Position numbers and translations under genes: made by a program. Positions 45,641 to 57,399 of a DNA stretch of 64,000 nucleotides are shown piece by piece. The DNA is taken from contig JAKSZP010013292.1 in the NCBI GenBank assembly GCA_022478985.1, positions 1 to 64,000 of the forward strand, in the 5' to 3' direction. Positions within the stretch are counted from its first letter, which is position 1; each line of letters opens with the position of its first letter. The stretch is from Massospora cicadina (taxonomy: Eukaryota > Entomophthoromycota > Entomophthoromycetes > Entomophthorales > Entomophthoraceae). Below the pieces are notes generated by a model that saw nothing but the letters and a program-made list of their open reading frames with translations, searched no databases and was not told the origin of the DNA.

Positions 45641-46800
45641 TGAACAAATGATGCGTGGCTTATTGCTAGGCTATTTTAATCAATTGACGGTTTCCCATTT
45701 TGGTGGCAAAACCCCTTTTTGATTCAGGATTTTTCAAAATTTCTGATATAAGGTGGTTTTTGTTTAAAACTTATATTTGGTGCATCAAAAATTGAGGCCA
45801 AAGCTTTCAAGTGCTTTACCATTTGAGATGTGGTATATTTGTTGGTGAATACTGATGCCATATATTGGTGTAAATCCCAATAAGTCAGAGAGCTTCCTTC
45901 ATAGCAATGTGAGCATCAAAATTACTCATGTACTGGCATTCATCAAAATTTGCGCCTATTGATAGAAATGATTGGAAAAATCTCACATGGTTTTATCTTT
46001 TCAGAATTTTATTCCCTTTGAACCATTGCTTTTGGTTTGCCATTTTTTCAGGGCTACCAAATACCCTCATAACAACGTTTTTTGCCTCATTATATGACCA
46101 GTTATCCACCTTCAAATTGAATAATAATAAATTCAGACAATTGGTATCTAATAAATTGATAACAGTAACAGCTTTTTGGCAATCACTGCATCCAAGCGTG
46201 GTCTTTTCAAATATTGAAATTCTGGGGTATTATCCCAGTAAAATGTTAGTAATTTTGAAATGGCCCAAAATCTTTCAGTTTCCACAGGCTCATTTTCAGG
46301 ACATGCAGTAAAGCCAAGCATTCTAGCGCCAGTTAGTGTGTTATCAGGGGTCATTGCCAAGATGGCTTCAAAAGCACTTGGCATTTTTGGTTGGGCTGAA
46401 TGCACTCCATATTACTTTCACCTTCATATAAATCCTGATCCATAATTTCAATTTCCTCCTGAACCTAAGATAATTGATTTTTTCATCTCTTGTACTAGTT
46501 TTTGAGGTGACCATGTTTTCTTATAGTAAACCAGTTTTTCCAGCTTCAGCTTGAAATGTGACTTTGAACAGGACTAGATCCTTAAAAACTTTGGTTTATG
46601 CTTGTTCTAGTTTGAGATTATCCATATTTTCATAATTTTTTCTTACTAAGTTTCATTCTTCCATCTTAGCAATTCAATCCTTCACTTTGGTTATATTGGC
46701 CTGAACTGCCAACATTAGGGTGGTCTGGTAACGCTATCCAACTCCTTCCAAAACTTCTGAATTTTACCTTGAATGGAGGACATGGTGTTGTTCACAAGAC
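45641..46800 (-). pseudogene. Remnant J: gag of the B/C family
   Basis: The open piece 46405-46148 reads MPSAFEAILAMTPDNT and ISKLLTFYWDNTPEF, colinear with C's MPPAFNAILEMTPKVT and TPKLPTFHWDNAPAF. Lower down, text near 45790 matches C's segment before the knuckle (FDAPN, MVDN). J is diverged and broken by many stops. Only its 5' part is recognised. Confidence 0.75.
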
Positions 46801-46807
46801 TCAACTA

Positions 46808-46825
46808 CCCCTGTAGTTAGCACCA
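46808..46825 (-). other. Primer-binding site of remnant J
   Basis: Plus strand CCCCTGTAGTTAGCACCA, the reverse complement of B's site with one mismatch, four bases from TGTAAGATTTTC, the inner end of J's LTR. Confidence 0.78.
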
Positions 46826-46829
46826 TTAA

Positions 46830-47895
46830 TGTAAGATTTTCAATTTTTAGTAATAAAACTACATTAGTGTGAAAGTCAAACTGTATGAAGGCTGCCAGCT
46901 TGAGTTATTTCACCATCATTGGTGACCTTTCACTACAGGTCCGCAGGGAACTCCCACAATCCAGTAGAACACCAACTTCTCCTTGGAAGCTTAACCCCAT
47001 TTTTGATGGGCAATGTGGTCCTCTTTCCACTTCCTGGGTGGCCTGACCCCTTTATCTTCCACTCATGGTTAACCCCGCTTGTCCATCAATGTGCCCAATG
47101 AGTGAGCAAATCCCAGTGAGGAGATTAAGTAGTCCCATGTTGGGAGATGGTGGCGACATCCACTTCAGGCGTTTTTTTCCAGCACCTACCCTCTGGGGAT
47201 CTTCAATCCCACCTTTGCCATCCAAGCTAACCTCTGTCTACTTTCAAGCTAATAAAGGTATTCAAACCACAATTAATTAAGGAAGTTTATAGCTCTAAAA
47301 ATAATTTTATTAAGGGAGAGATTCCATCAAATTTAGACGTTTCATCCACCTGTCAACGTCATTGGCATTCATCGCTGGTTATGAAATTATAAGCACTCTC
47401 ATGCAATTAATCAGCACCCTTGGTGGCAATCTTCCCTGCTTATATATTATCATTAACTTCTGATAGTACATCAAATCCTTTACAGCAGGAGTCGCTGAAT
47501 TAGTCTTATGTATATTCCTATTATAAGTCTCTTAGAATTATCTTTGGCATAAATCGCAGGTAATTAATACTCAAGTCTGAGGAATGTCCATTTCATGCTT
47601 GACACATGTATCCTTTAACACCTTTGCTAGTAATTATTCCATACTCAGTATAAGTTGCCAACTTAATTCAATATAGATAAATGATTGAATCATCCTTGTC
47701 CTGATTCGCCAGTGTCAAAATGATCCAGTTTGGTATTTGGGATCATTCCAAATACATCCTTGACATCAAATTGGCAATCTTCCATCATTAATTAAAACCT
47801 TTTCTTAACATCCTCAGCCTCATTCACCAGTATCAATATGTACCGGTTTACTATTGGTATCATCCCTAAAACTTTCAAGATCCGGCGGATCAACA
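46830..47895 (-). repeat. Probable 5' LTR of remnant J
   Basis: Plus strand begins TGTAAGATTTTC beside the primer site. The outer end is proposed at ATCAACA (47889-47895), giving 1066 bp, like the 1073 bp LTR of C. GCCCAATGAG near 47093 is also found in C's LTR. Alignment to other LTRs is weak, so the outer end is tentative. Confidence 0.45.
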
Positions 47896-48480
47896 AAACA
47901 TCTCAACCCAATAAAATGTGGAGCTTAGATTGGTTATTTTAACATTAAAAATTAATGAAACTAGTAAACTTTTCAGAAACCATCGTTGATTAATCTAAAC
48001 CCTAATCTGCAACTATGTAAAGAATTCATCTGCTTTAAAACTCAACTGGGCATTTGGGGCATCTTGTAAATTTTTAATACACTCACAGGTATCTTAGGAC
48101 GTCCCTCCTATACGTCAATTGGAATAATGTGCCACTGGCATTCTAGGCCTTTATTTGGTTGTAACACACTCAGACTGATAGCCTAATCTTACTTTACTAA
48201 TAAGAATCCAAGACATAATTAACTGACCAATGTCTTCAGCTCTTTCTGCCCTCTTCTTTGGATCTGAAAAGCAATAATTGACTAATTACAATGACTTGCA
48301 CTACCTCTGTGACTTGGTCTTTTCTTATTGGTCTTTCACTCACTCAGACAGACCTTTAAAAAAGTTATGATAACATGTGGAAAAGACTAATGGTTAGAAA
48401 TTAATTATGTTCACATTACCCAGCATAATCAACTATAATAAACTCTGTTTTCCGCTAGGAAATGAGGCCCACTAATTAAT
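47896..48480. other. AT-rich stretch, nothing recognised
   Basis: No open frame over 60 codons and no RNA gene or repeat that I can place. Confidence 0.4.
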
Positions 48481-49100
48481 GTGTGAGTTATTGAATAAGT
48501 ATGATAACTATTGTTTGGAGCATTGTCCTGAACATTTTGTTAGCAATCCGCTAAGTTTTGATCCCCTAAATCACTAAAGTTTTGTCAAAGATGATCCTTG
48601 ACAATAAAGAAAGTTTTTAGGGTGTTAATTTTAATATCAATAATTTCAATTAACTTGTAGGAGTCAATAAGATTCGTTGCTAACTGAATAAAGGGGTTTA
48701 TGAGCTGCTAGGCAATTAAAATCTCATTATTTAAGAAACATGCAAGCTAACTTTTAAGGTATCACAACCTGCTGTTTTTGGGAAAAAGTTTCAATACCTA
48801 AGCAGGTTGTTAACTTAATAAGGGTGATACGCTGAGGTTGATAGAATACGCTGTAACACATTATTTGATTCAACTTAGAAGAAGTCACATTTATGGTCAG
48901 CGGTATAATCCAACTAAACTGATGAGAAAGATCATTGTTGGGTGAATCTCTGAAGGGTTAATTCTTTGTCTATGGCAGCCATTTCCAATTGGGGTGCAAA
49001 CAGACGGTCTGATTGACAAATTCCCTATAAATTCCTTTGTGTTTATTTCAATAAAGCAGATTGAAAGATAAAAAGCTCAAAATATTTAGTGTAGTCTAGA
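48480..49100 (+). repeat. LTR-like stretch related to the B LTR
   Basis: The order of features follows B's LTR: an ACCTGC..AAGTT..AATACCTAAGCAGGTTG segment (48766-48815), a decayed middle, then CCCTATAAATTCC at about 49023 followed by TTTCAATAAA. B reads ACCTGCC..AAGTT..ACTACCTAGGTAGGTTG and CCACTATAAATTCC. Ends not found. It could be a solo LTR or the LTR of a lost element. Confidence 0.5.
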
Positions 49101-51868
49101 CTTCAATAAATTAGTGTATATTCTACAACTGAAACAAAAGTAAAAATATATAATATACTTTGTCTATTTTATTGCTATATCCACATACTCTTGGTCAAGA
49201 GAGAAGAGAAGATTCTCTGAAAATAAAACTAGTTTAAGTTCTACCAGAAGATTGAGTTAAAAGGAGAAGTTACCTACCATTCCAGAAGCACCTTTGAGTA
49301 TTAAAAAAGCTAGCACCAGTTTAGCATTGGACCTATTATTAAACTTGGCTGTGAGAAATTCAACTAGAGTAATAGTCTCATACTATTACTACCCTATTTA
49401 ATTAATTATCAACGCTTTATTTATGACATATCAGAAATCTGTGCATTTGACTGAATAGTTAAAAGCGAGCCACAAAACCAGAAGTCTACATTTAGTACTC
49501 ATTGTCAAGAGTAGATAGCTCTCAAAAGTTAAATATTTTTCTATAAAAAGGAATATAATTAATTAGATAGCAACAATTAGATGCCAACGTGATGGCAAAG
49601 CTGAGTATAAATAAACTTAAATATAATAAAAGTCAGAGGCGTTGCTAAAGGGTTCTATATATAAAAACAACTGAATTTACTATAGCTGCATTGCAAGGTA
49701 AATCAAAATACACTAATAATTTATTTTTCAAGCGGTTATGCCAACTATTGTAACATCTAGTAATACAGAAATTAGTGATGGTTTCTGATAAAAGTAGCTT
49801 AGTATGTCATGTCAGCACATCATCCTTTGCTCAAATAGCTTGGGTGGCGGAGTGTCTATAGAGGATTTCTTTCAAAAACATATTAGATACCAAGCGACCT
49901 TCTGAGTGGCATGGTAATCCACAGTGAGTAAGCTTTTTTCTGATGTTACCTGATGTAGTATTAAATTCTGGTTGAATTGCTCATTGACATGCTGGTGGTA
50001 CTTTTATATACAATCTTGGGCATAACAAAAGTACATTGTCCTCTGGCACAAGACTCATTGGAAAACTTGACCAACCTTTTTCTAGGCATTATCAGCTACC
50101 AAAGTATCATTACTTTCTGTGTCATGTTCTAAGATCCCAGATTGGATACAGGACTTCTCTTCTGTTTCTTAGAACCAAGACTGATTACTAAGAATCTCTT
50201 CATTTATTCCAAGTATTAGTGGAAACATAGAATAAACTTGAGATTCTGAGATATTTGGGTTAGTTATTTAAAATAATATCAAATTATTTCTGTATTAAGC
50301 ATAAAATTAAATGTAAACTATATTTAAATTTATAAAATGGAGATGGGGCATGGCAATATTGTGTGGGCTTCATGAACCCCTGGTCTTTATCTTCTTAAGC
50401 TCCACTTGATAAGGGCATCCATCTGATACAGTGCTTGGATCTGTGAGCTCTCTCTTGTGGTGAACATCCCTGAGCCAGGATGTTTGGAAGCCCTTTGATC
50501 AATATCCACTTCTGTGTCTGGGGCTGCAATACCTCTTCTAGTTATTGATTCTTCTCCCAATTTGGTAATATGCTAATGTAGAAATTTGGGAGCTTTGTGA
50601 GCAATCACTCAGTAAATAGCACCGACTTTTTCCTCTGAGATGCTCTCCTAGGTTTCCACTTCTACTACACAAGTTTTATAGCTTCATTAATTATTATTAT
50701 AATATTGATCAAATCTGGGTAGTAATAGTATGAAAACTATTATCTATTGTTGAGTTTACTTAAAATTCACGTTGAGCAAGATGTCCAACGCTAAACTGGT
50801 GCACGCCCTTCTTCTCTTTGAAGGCACTTCTGAAATGTTAAAGAACTCTTCCCACCTCTCTTCTTCCTTTGAGTGGGAACACTTCCCTATTCTCTTCTTG
50901 CAGAGCATGGCGGAGATCTTGATATCCAACTACTATAGACAAAGGATATCATATCCTAAACTCTTAACCTAAGAGCCAACTATAAAACCAATATAAAATT
51001 CTAAACAACAAATGTATTTGCTAAAACTATCTATTTTAATTGAGATAAAGCGAGCGTATTTATTGGAAATTTGGCACTGACCCCTATTGGTGCCTTACTT
51101 GATGAGACAGTGAACATTGCAGTTTTATCAGCCTTCACGGGTACCACTCTCACAGAATTCTCTTGATGAGCTAGTCAGGCTTTGTCGCCTTCTAGCCCGC
51201 ACAAACTTCTCCAGGTTAACAGTAATTGCTTCCTCACATTCATTATTTACACCATAAGATGTTTTAGAAGCGTTTTCAGTACTAAACAACTTAACAACCC
51301 TTTCTGTTAATTGGTGACTAACCACAAATGATTCACACAAGTTAATTACATTTATCAATATAAAATCAAAATTTATTCTACTTACTAATTTCCAGAGACT
51401 ATCCCAATAAAAAATTAAGCTTTCTGGAATATTATTCTGATGGAATAAACATGGCGAATTACCTATCAATCATTAGGACTTTTTATTGAACAATAGTTAT
51501 CACGAAAAATGATAACAACCATATCCATTAACAGGACGAATCCCCTAGTGAATATGCGCCTATTATGCTCTAAATAGCTGAGCAATATTGTCATATCTAA
51601 ATTACAACATATCCTTTGCTTGCCTAGATTACTCAGCGAAAGATAAGTACTTGGGGAAAGGGTGAAGCCTCAGGCCATAGTCTTCATAATTCAAAATAAC
51701 TTTGATGAAGCGCGGCTCTATCCACACTCAACTCTAGTCTTGCCAACCTTGGCAATGCAGAACCTCTTCCTTGCTTCTTACTCACTGATGCCTTTCTCAA
51801 GTGCAGTTCCTTTGAAATCTTGCTATGCCAGTACCATATCAAGTATCCTTGCCAAGAGGTGAACAGGT
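49101..51868. other. Unassigned region left of element H
   Basis: AT-rich to about 50700. An open piece at 50772-50972 (+) and one of 113 codons at 51469-51128 (-) match no family I know and have no support. The 3' end and 3' LTR of element H should lie here or just below 52200, but I could not place an LTR. Confidence 0.35.
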
Positions 51869-52007
51869 CAACCTGTACAAACCTCAGGATGAGTTCATAA
51901 TGCTCCTTATCATTCAACCTGTACCAAACCTAGGATGGGTTCCAACAACACCTCATCGTTCAACCTGTAACAACTCCAGGACATGTTCACAATTGCTTCT
52001 CGCCATT
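51869..52007 (+). repeat. 46 bp tandem repeat, three units
   Basis: Units at 51869-51914, 51915-51960 and 51961-52007 (46, 46 and 47 bp) each start CAACCTGTA and end ..ATT or ..GTT. A partial fourth begins CAAGCATCCTGG. Units differ at about a third of positions, so the array is old. It lies in the 3' part expected for element H. Confidence 0.8.
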
Positions 52008-52439
52008 CAAGCATCCTGGTACTACTCATGGCAGACCCAGTTTCAACCCAAGCTGGTTTTCAATACTCTTCTAAGGAACTATTTACTTCAGATCTAGTTT
52101 CAGCCCATCCTGATCCTGCTGAACTTCATCACTATGCTCATCATAGTTTATCCCCCTTCTCCCTGCTTAACAATGAAAAGTGGCATCACCACTAGTTCTT
52201 CTAGTCTGTGGTAACAAAATAATAATAAAAAATCAATTTTTTTTAGATTTTTTCAATTGTATTATTTTTTCCTTTAGAGATGATTTTCTTATAAGATAAT
52301 ATATTTTATTAGAATTTTTATCGTTTTATCATTTTTAGCAATGTTTTCATCCTTTATATTTTTTATTGTTTTCTTTTTACATATTGAAAATCCAAAACTT
52401 CAGTACTTATATGGACTCTATCTTTTATACAACCATCCT

Positions 52440-53290
52440 TAAAATTCTTTATCATTAGGCATCAGTTGCTAACTTGGCAAAAATCTCAAATTGACTCCCA
52501 TAGGGTGTCTAACTTTTATTTTCTTTTAAGCTCATGGGTGCCACAATAGGCTACACTATCTCCCACATGGTATTCTTTCAGCATTGGGCAACTTTGTCAT
52601 TCAATTTATTTGCTTTGATCCTCTTCTTCAGCGTCTTATTGAAAGACGGAGAGTATGAATTGATCATAATAGAATCCAGCCATGTTAGGTAGTGTTTGGC
52701 ACTCATCCCTAAAGCTAGTTAGATGGCGGTATGTAAAATAGGCAGTAAGGCGGTTTTTGTCCATATAATAATTTGAACGACATTTTCCCTGTCACCAAAT
52801 GAAAGCTGATGTTGTAGGCAAAGGTACCTGAACTCATTTAGTTCCTCAAGTGGAACTTTTACCTGTAAATAACTATTTTAGCATTGCAGCTAAAGTTGCA
52901 TTTACTTTCTCCACCATTCCATTCATTTTGGGCGATATGTAATGGACACCACTCTTCAGATTCCAATTAGTTTGTTCAACATTAGAATCATGTAGAACCT
53001 AAAGTTGGTCCCCTTAGCACTTAATAAACTTGCGAGCATCTGTGCTGGTATATTACTTGGTCCAAAATGAATTTAGCCATGCTCATAAACAGCCACACTG
53101 CTCAAGGCTTTCATTTCAAATGTTTTAGTTAGATGGTCTATTGTGACTAATATAACTTTGCACCCCCAGTAATGATACTCAGGGGTCCCAACACATCTAT
53201 TGACACTGTGTGCCACGTGAACCCAGGGCATACTAGCCAGTGTCCCACTACATTCTTGTATAACTTGTGGAGTTAGCACTTCACACAACA
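52440..53290 (-). pseudogene. Element H integrase
   Basis: Core on the minus strand: CKVILVTIDHLTKTFEMKAL (first Asp, 53165-53090), ASLLSAKGTNFRFY (second Asp block, where SDNG has become SAKG), and NGMVEKVNATLAAML (Glu, about 52920). The zinc domain is above 53290 and decayed. The C-terminal part near 52640-52440 corresponds to C's LWSGPFEVIAKTV region. The catalytic middle Asp is lost. Confidence 0.78.
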
Positions 53291-53949
53291 GGCCAGTTTG
53301 TCCGTAACATTATAATTAATTGATTACCAGTAATAATACTGGCGAATATGATCCAAGGTCTTCCTTAGGCCACCATGCCTGATGACTTTGTGTGCGGCTT
53401 TAATGAGTTCTGCTCATTTTGATGGTTTAGGAAATAAAAATTGTTTTCAATTAAATTATATAGTAATCCTTAACTCAGTATTCACCATCACTTTTTTAGA
53501 GCGCTCTAAAATTTCTTTGAGGTTTGTCCTCAATTTTCCCTCCAATCATCCGCTGAAATAACTCATCAGTCTTATGATATACAACTTGAACAGCAGTCAA
53601 TCACGATAATCCATCAGCATTTTGATGCACTGCACCTTGGTAGTTAATTTTGGACTCATAAGCTTTTTATTTTTAAAGACAAACGTGCCATTTGTCCCTC
53701 TGGTTCCTTAAGGTTGTGTAGCCAGTGCAGGGATTAGTGGTCAGTTACAACTTTAAAGTGCATCTCATTTATGTGCATACAAAACTGTTTTCTGGCATAA
53801 ATTACTGCCAGTTATCTGCACTTTGTAATGATGTAATTCCTTTCTGCTGGCATCAGTGTCCTGCATACATATGCCACCAGATGCTATTCCCCATTATTAT
53901 CCACTTGACTTAAACGGCGCCAATTGCCATTAATGAGGCATCTTTTTTA
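53291..53949 (-). pseudogene. Element H RNase H and integrase zinc domain
   Basis: RNase H blocks by colinearity with C: CTTTAAAGTTGTAACTGACC-type text (minus strand) corresponds to the KVVTDHSL block (about 53745), and RRQKGIT-like text near 53830 to the EQECLAVIYA block. From 53450 down, integrase zinc-domain text with GGLRKTLDHI (near 53360) is visible. Many stops. Confidence 0.62.
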
Positions 53950-53954
53950 ATTAT

Positions 53955-54942
53955 TGTCAGAAAATCGACTTTGGGCTCTGCTAGTTGGCAGGCTAACCAG
54001 TATGAAGACTGGTCAGCCCTTGCCATTTGCCTTAGGCGTTGGGGCTAGCAGCACCGGCTAACCCCTTGACATGTCACCCATGCCATTTTCAGGATCCCCT
54101 TTAACCTAAACTCTAACAAACAAATTAAATATAAACTTATATCCAAATATAGAATAGGCAAAGGGAGATACTTATTGAGAAGGAAGCGCCAGGTATTTAT
54201 AATATTTTACAAAAGGGTTACTGCACCCATCGCTGACCTATCAGCTCTTCTGCTGGTTCTTCCAGCCAACCACTTCTTTTCTTCTTCTTCTTCTCTATTT
54301 ACATTATTCTTCCCTGGCGTCGACCCTCTCGCTCCATCCTTTCCAATGTTCAAATTAGTTTTGGTTCATCATCAGCCTTAAGTCGCCAGTGAACTATATA
54401 AATGATTAATTCAAATAAACATCAAATTTGTATTTGACCTTTGAGTTGATATAATTGCACCAGAAACCACTTTGGTTGCTCACATTGACTTGGAATATCT
54501 TAGCATCTAGCTGACATCTATTCTTGATAATAATTTAGGCACTGGAAACAACCTCAGCCACCTCAACTCATACTTGTTGGATCCATCAACATCAGATCAG
54601 ACAGAGAATAAGTGAAACATCAGCTTTCTGCTAGAAATCCCACAATGGACCACAAATGGCCATTGGCGTTGACCACTGATCCTGCTGACAGATTAGATCA
54701 TCCTTGGCTATTAGTCGCCAGTGATCCTTCTACTGATTTAGGGCCACCAATTGGCCCCACACAAACCTAAATACAAAACTCGGTAGAATACTAATTATGG
54801 CTCAACCCAAATTGGGGAGCAACTAACCAGCAATGAAACCAATAAACACGAAATTCAGTTGATAAACCATTCCGCTGGGATTGGCTATATCATTAAAATA
54901 TTGCTAAATCATTGGAGGATTCCTCTGGTTAAAATTCTGACA
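53955..54942. repeat. Solo LTR (988 bp) in element H, ATTAT duplication
   Basis: Begins TGTCAGAA and ends TTCTGACA, perfect 8 bp inverted ends. ATTAT flanks it at 53950-53954 and 54943-54947. Joining the flanks restores text colinear with element C at 60480-60540. It contains two copies of a TTAGTCGCCAGTG-like string. No coding DNA. No second copy seen in the window. Confidence 0.9.
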
Positions 54943-54947
54943 ATTAT

Positions 54948-55747
54948 AAAAACCCAATTAAATATAGGTATCTTAGCACTGGGCTACACTCAAGTTTTTT
55001 GGAGCTCATTGAATTATTTCTGGGCTTCATAGTTCCATACATAGCTTTTTTGGATCCTTTAATAGGTTGAATAATTGCTCAGCGATTCCAGCAAAATCCT
55101 TGATGAATCAGTAATAGTATCTGACCATCCTCAGAAAAACTTAATTCCAAAGATGCTCTTCAGGATTTACAATCACTCAATGGTCTCTATCTTCAGCAGT
55201 TGCAGATGTAGTCCACTGGAGTTTATTTCATACTGCAAATACTCAAGTTCTTTATTAGAGAAACGGAATTTTCTTGGATTAATTTTCATATTTGTCATTG
55301 CCAGCGCTTGATTACTTCCTTCAAATGCTCCAAGTGGTCAGTAAAAACCCTGCTGAAGACATTGATATCATCTAAGTACACCAGAATGCAGGGCATTGTT
55401 AAAACACTAGTATTATTCTATGGCTCTCTGAAATGTTGTCACCGCATTTTATAATTGCTGTGGCATTCTGGTCAGCAGATACAATTCGTTGTGGTTGTTA
55501 TCAGACACTTTCTTGATTTCCTTTAGAAAATTTATTTTCCAATATCCCAAAATCAAGTATATAGCTAAAATATACTTGGCATCCCCTAGACAATCAATTA
55601 CATCATCAATCCTCAGCAGAGATACTAATTTTTTTAGTTATTTTATGAAATCAGCAATTGTATAAATCTACTCTTGGTTAATTATCAGCCATCAACCCAA
55701 AAACTTTTTACTGCACAGGTTCAATTTCTTTGTGCACTTCATCGCGT
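54948..55747 (-). pseudogene. Element H reverse transcriptase, downstream half
   Basis: The active site reads Y-L-D-D-I-N-V-F-S (YLDD at 55367-55378), the canonical box, unlike C and D. Palm and thumb text follow as in C: the QYLKDL-like and YCKYSSSLL reverse complements. Above 55440 the text corresponds to C's MPQGL..NAPATFQ block and the first Asp region, decayed. The domain is cut at 55748 by element C. Confidence 0.8.
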
Positions 55748-56820
55748 TGTAAGAATATATTAGTTGATAATAGTATGGAGACTATTATCCATAGTTGAGA
55801 TTGAACTATTATTAGTCCCAACGCTTTGTCCAGTACTTCTAATTAAATACTCTGTAAGTCTTACTTGTAGGGATTCGTTTCCTATATTCTTGTCCACCCA
55901 ATCTTTGTTGAGATACCCCAGTGGCAGTCTCTCTCAGCCCAACACACAGTCAGCAGCTATCCCAGATTGTGGTTCCTTCATCTCTAGATCCCCGCTCAGA
56001 TCTTTACTCTTCTCTCTGAGAGTCTTCCAATTATTGCCTTCTGCAATAATATCCTTGAGATGTAACGAAACAATAGAAGCTGATAGTCTAACTATAAACC
56101 AAATTGACAGTATTACTGTAGATAATAATGTTGATAATAACAACGTCAGTAATAATATTATTGGTAATAATAATGTGTTTATTATAGTAGATCCTAGGGA
56201 ATATATAGTAGGGGATTTAGCTGTCTAACCCTCAGTTGATACCTCTTCTATGAAACGGCAGCCGTTGCCATTGAATCACCCTTCCTCATCTCAGCAGCGA
56301 TGGTCTTCCCCATCCTGGCTAGGATTCCATCATTGGACATCCTCGAACCTCAAATGGAAAGAGTTGGAAAACATGTCCCTAATGTTTTCCTCTTGATCCA
56401 AGCGTACCAACCATAATTGGCTAGCGACCTGCTTAGGTAATGGGACTTATTACCCATTATGGCAGGTCAATTCACCATCCAATCAATTTTCTAGTTGCAG
56501 GCGGCATCACTCGCCTTGCAACTCACTATTCATTCCCAATCAGTTGGTGATGAAACCTGACCAATCCCAATTGGTACACCTGATAGTTAATCACTATCAG
56601 ATGCCCCTATTTTGTTGGCAAATCTGCCCAATGAGATCTTAAGTATTCATCCAGATTGATCCTCAGCAGATCTGACCAGGTGAATATCTATAAAATCCCC
56701 CAAATGTAGTTTCTCCAAAACTTGGGCCAACTAATTTCTGATTCACTTCGCCTTAGGGAATTTTCCCCTAGCAACACAAAGTAATCTAGCAGGCTGGGAA
56801 TATGGGCAAAAATCTCAACA
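55748..56820 (-). repeat. 3' LTR of element C (1073 bp)
   Basis: Minus strand TGTTGAGATTTTTGCCC (from 56820) to ..TATTCTTACA (55748). The U3 part aligns to B's LTR, for example AACTGATTGGGAAT; the rest is more diverged. A TATATAT box on the minus strand near 56201 lies in the same context as in B. H's RT stops exactly at 55747. Confidence 0.9.
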
Positions 56821-56832
56821 CATCCCCCTCTT
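56821..56832 (-). other. Polypurine tract of element C
   Basis: Plus strand CATCCCCCTCTT is, on the minus strand, AAGAGGGGGATG, identical to B's tract. Confidence 0.88.
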
Positions 56833-56839
56833 GCCTAGA

Positions 56840-57180
56840 TTTCCAGTGAGAAAAGGACTGGGGCATGAGAACACCGCTTTAGACACCTGGTCAAATACTT
56901 CATTGGTTCAAGGATTACACTCATCAATACTCAACGCTGCTTGGGATGACCTTCAGCATATGGCATTCTTCCTCTTCCTCCTCGCTACCGCCTTCTCAGA
57001 GCGTGGTCCTCATGACCTTCTGTCATGCCAGGCTGATCAATTTACTTGTGACGATATTAGTCCTAGGATCCAGTTTTCCCCCATCAGGGTATATGACCTG
57101 CTGTCATATTCAGGATTCTTGGTCCAGCGTCCTTGATTTCCTGATTTTCTCCTCATCCTAGACAGAAGACTCTTGCCGTC
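56840..57180 (+). pseudogene. Upstream antisense open frame of element C
   Basis: Plus strand, opposite to C's pol. Two frames carry blocks matched in B: PHDLLSCQADQFTCDDISP (frame open 56831-57136) and HIQDSWSSVLDFLIF (frame open 56946-57161), separated by one extra C relative to B. Silent changes between B and C (CTT/CTA, TCA/TCG) hint at coding. It could be a first exon of the gene at 57400 or a separate small gene. Unknown family. Confidence 0.5.
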
Positions 57181-57363
57181 AATGTTTGTTTTCACATTTT
57201 GATTAAAAATACTTATTTCTATTCACCCTCATTATTTTACTCATAACCTCTTGGCTGTAAGTCATTCCTAATTCTTTCCTTGGAAAGCTTATCTCATTAA
57301 TTTTGAGATTAATTTCCCCAAAATTGGAGCCTAATGGATTATAGAGTGCATAATGTCAACTTC

Positions 57364-57371
57364 TATATAAG
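57364..57371 (+). promoter_or_regulatory. TATA-like box of the antisense gene
   Basis: TATATAAG, 36 bp before the ATG at 57400. Element B has ATATAAG at the same distance (32064-32070, minus strand). The short gap to the ATG means transcription from it would start near the ATG, so it may serve a later start codon. Confidence 0.45.
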
Positions 57372-57399
57372 TCTGACATCCCCCTCTCATCCAGCTCAT

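Larger units (their letters stand above)
52197..55747 (-). mobile_element. Element H: Gypsy element cut by C, 3' half only
   Basis: Minus strand: RT (from 55747 down), a 988 bp solo LTR inserted in the RNase H N-terminal region, RNase H, and integrase to about 52440. Beyond it an A/T-rich stretch with AATAATAAAAAATC at about 52215 equals the spacer after C's integrase. The 5' half (gag, protease, first RT blocks) must lie right of C, outside the window. H is of the B/C family but more diverged. Confidence 0.82.

Noticed and set aside
48766..48812. ACAACCTGCT/AGCAGGTTGT hairpin as a terminator or structured RNA
   Set aside because: The same imperfect inverted arrangement is part of the B-type LTR, so it is explained by homology to the LTR.
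51128..51469. 113-codon minus-strand open frame
   Set aside because: No homology I can recognise, no family copy, no motif; AT-rich context makes chance likely.
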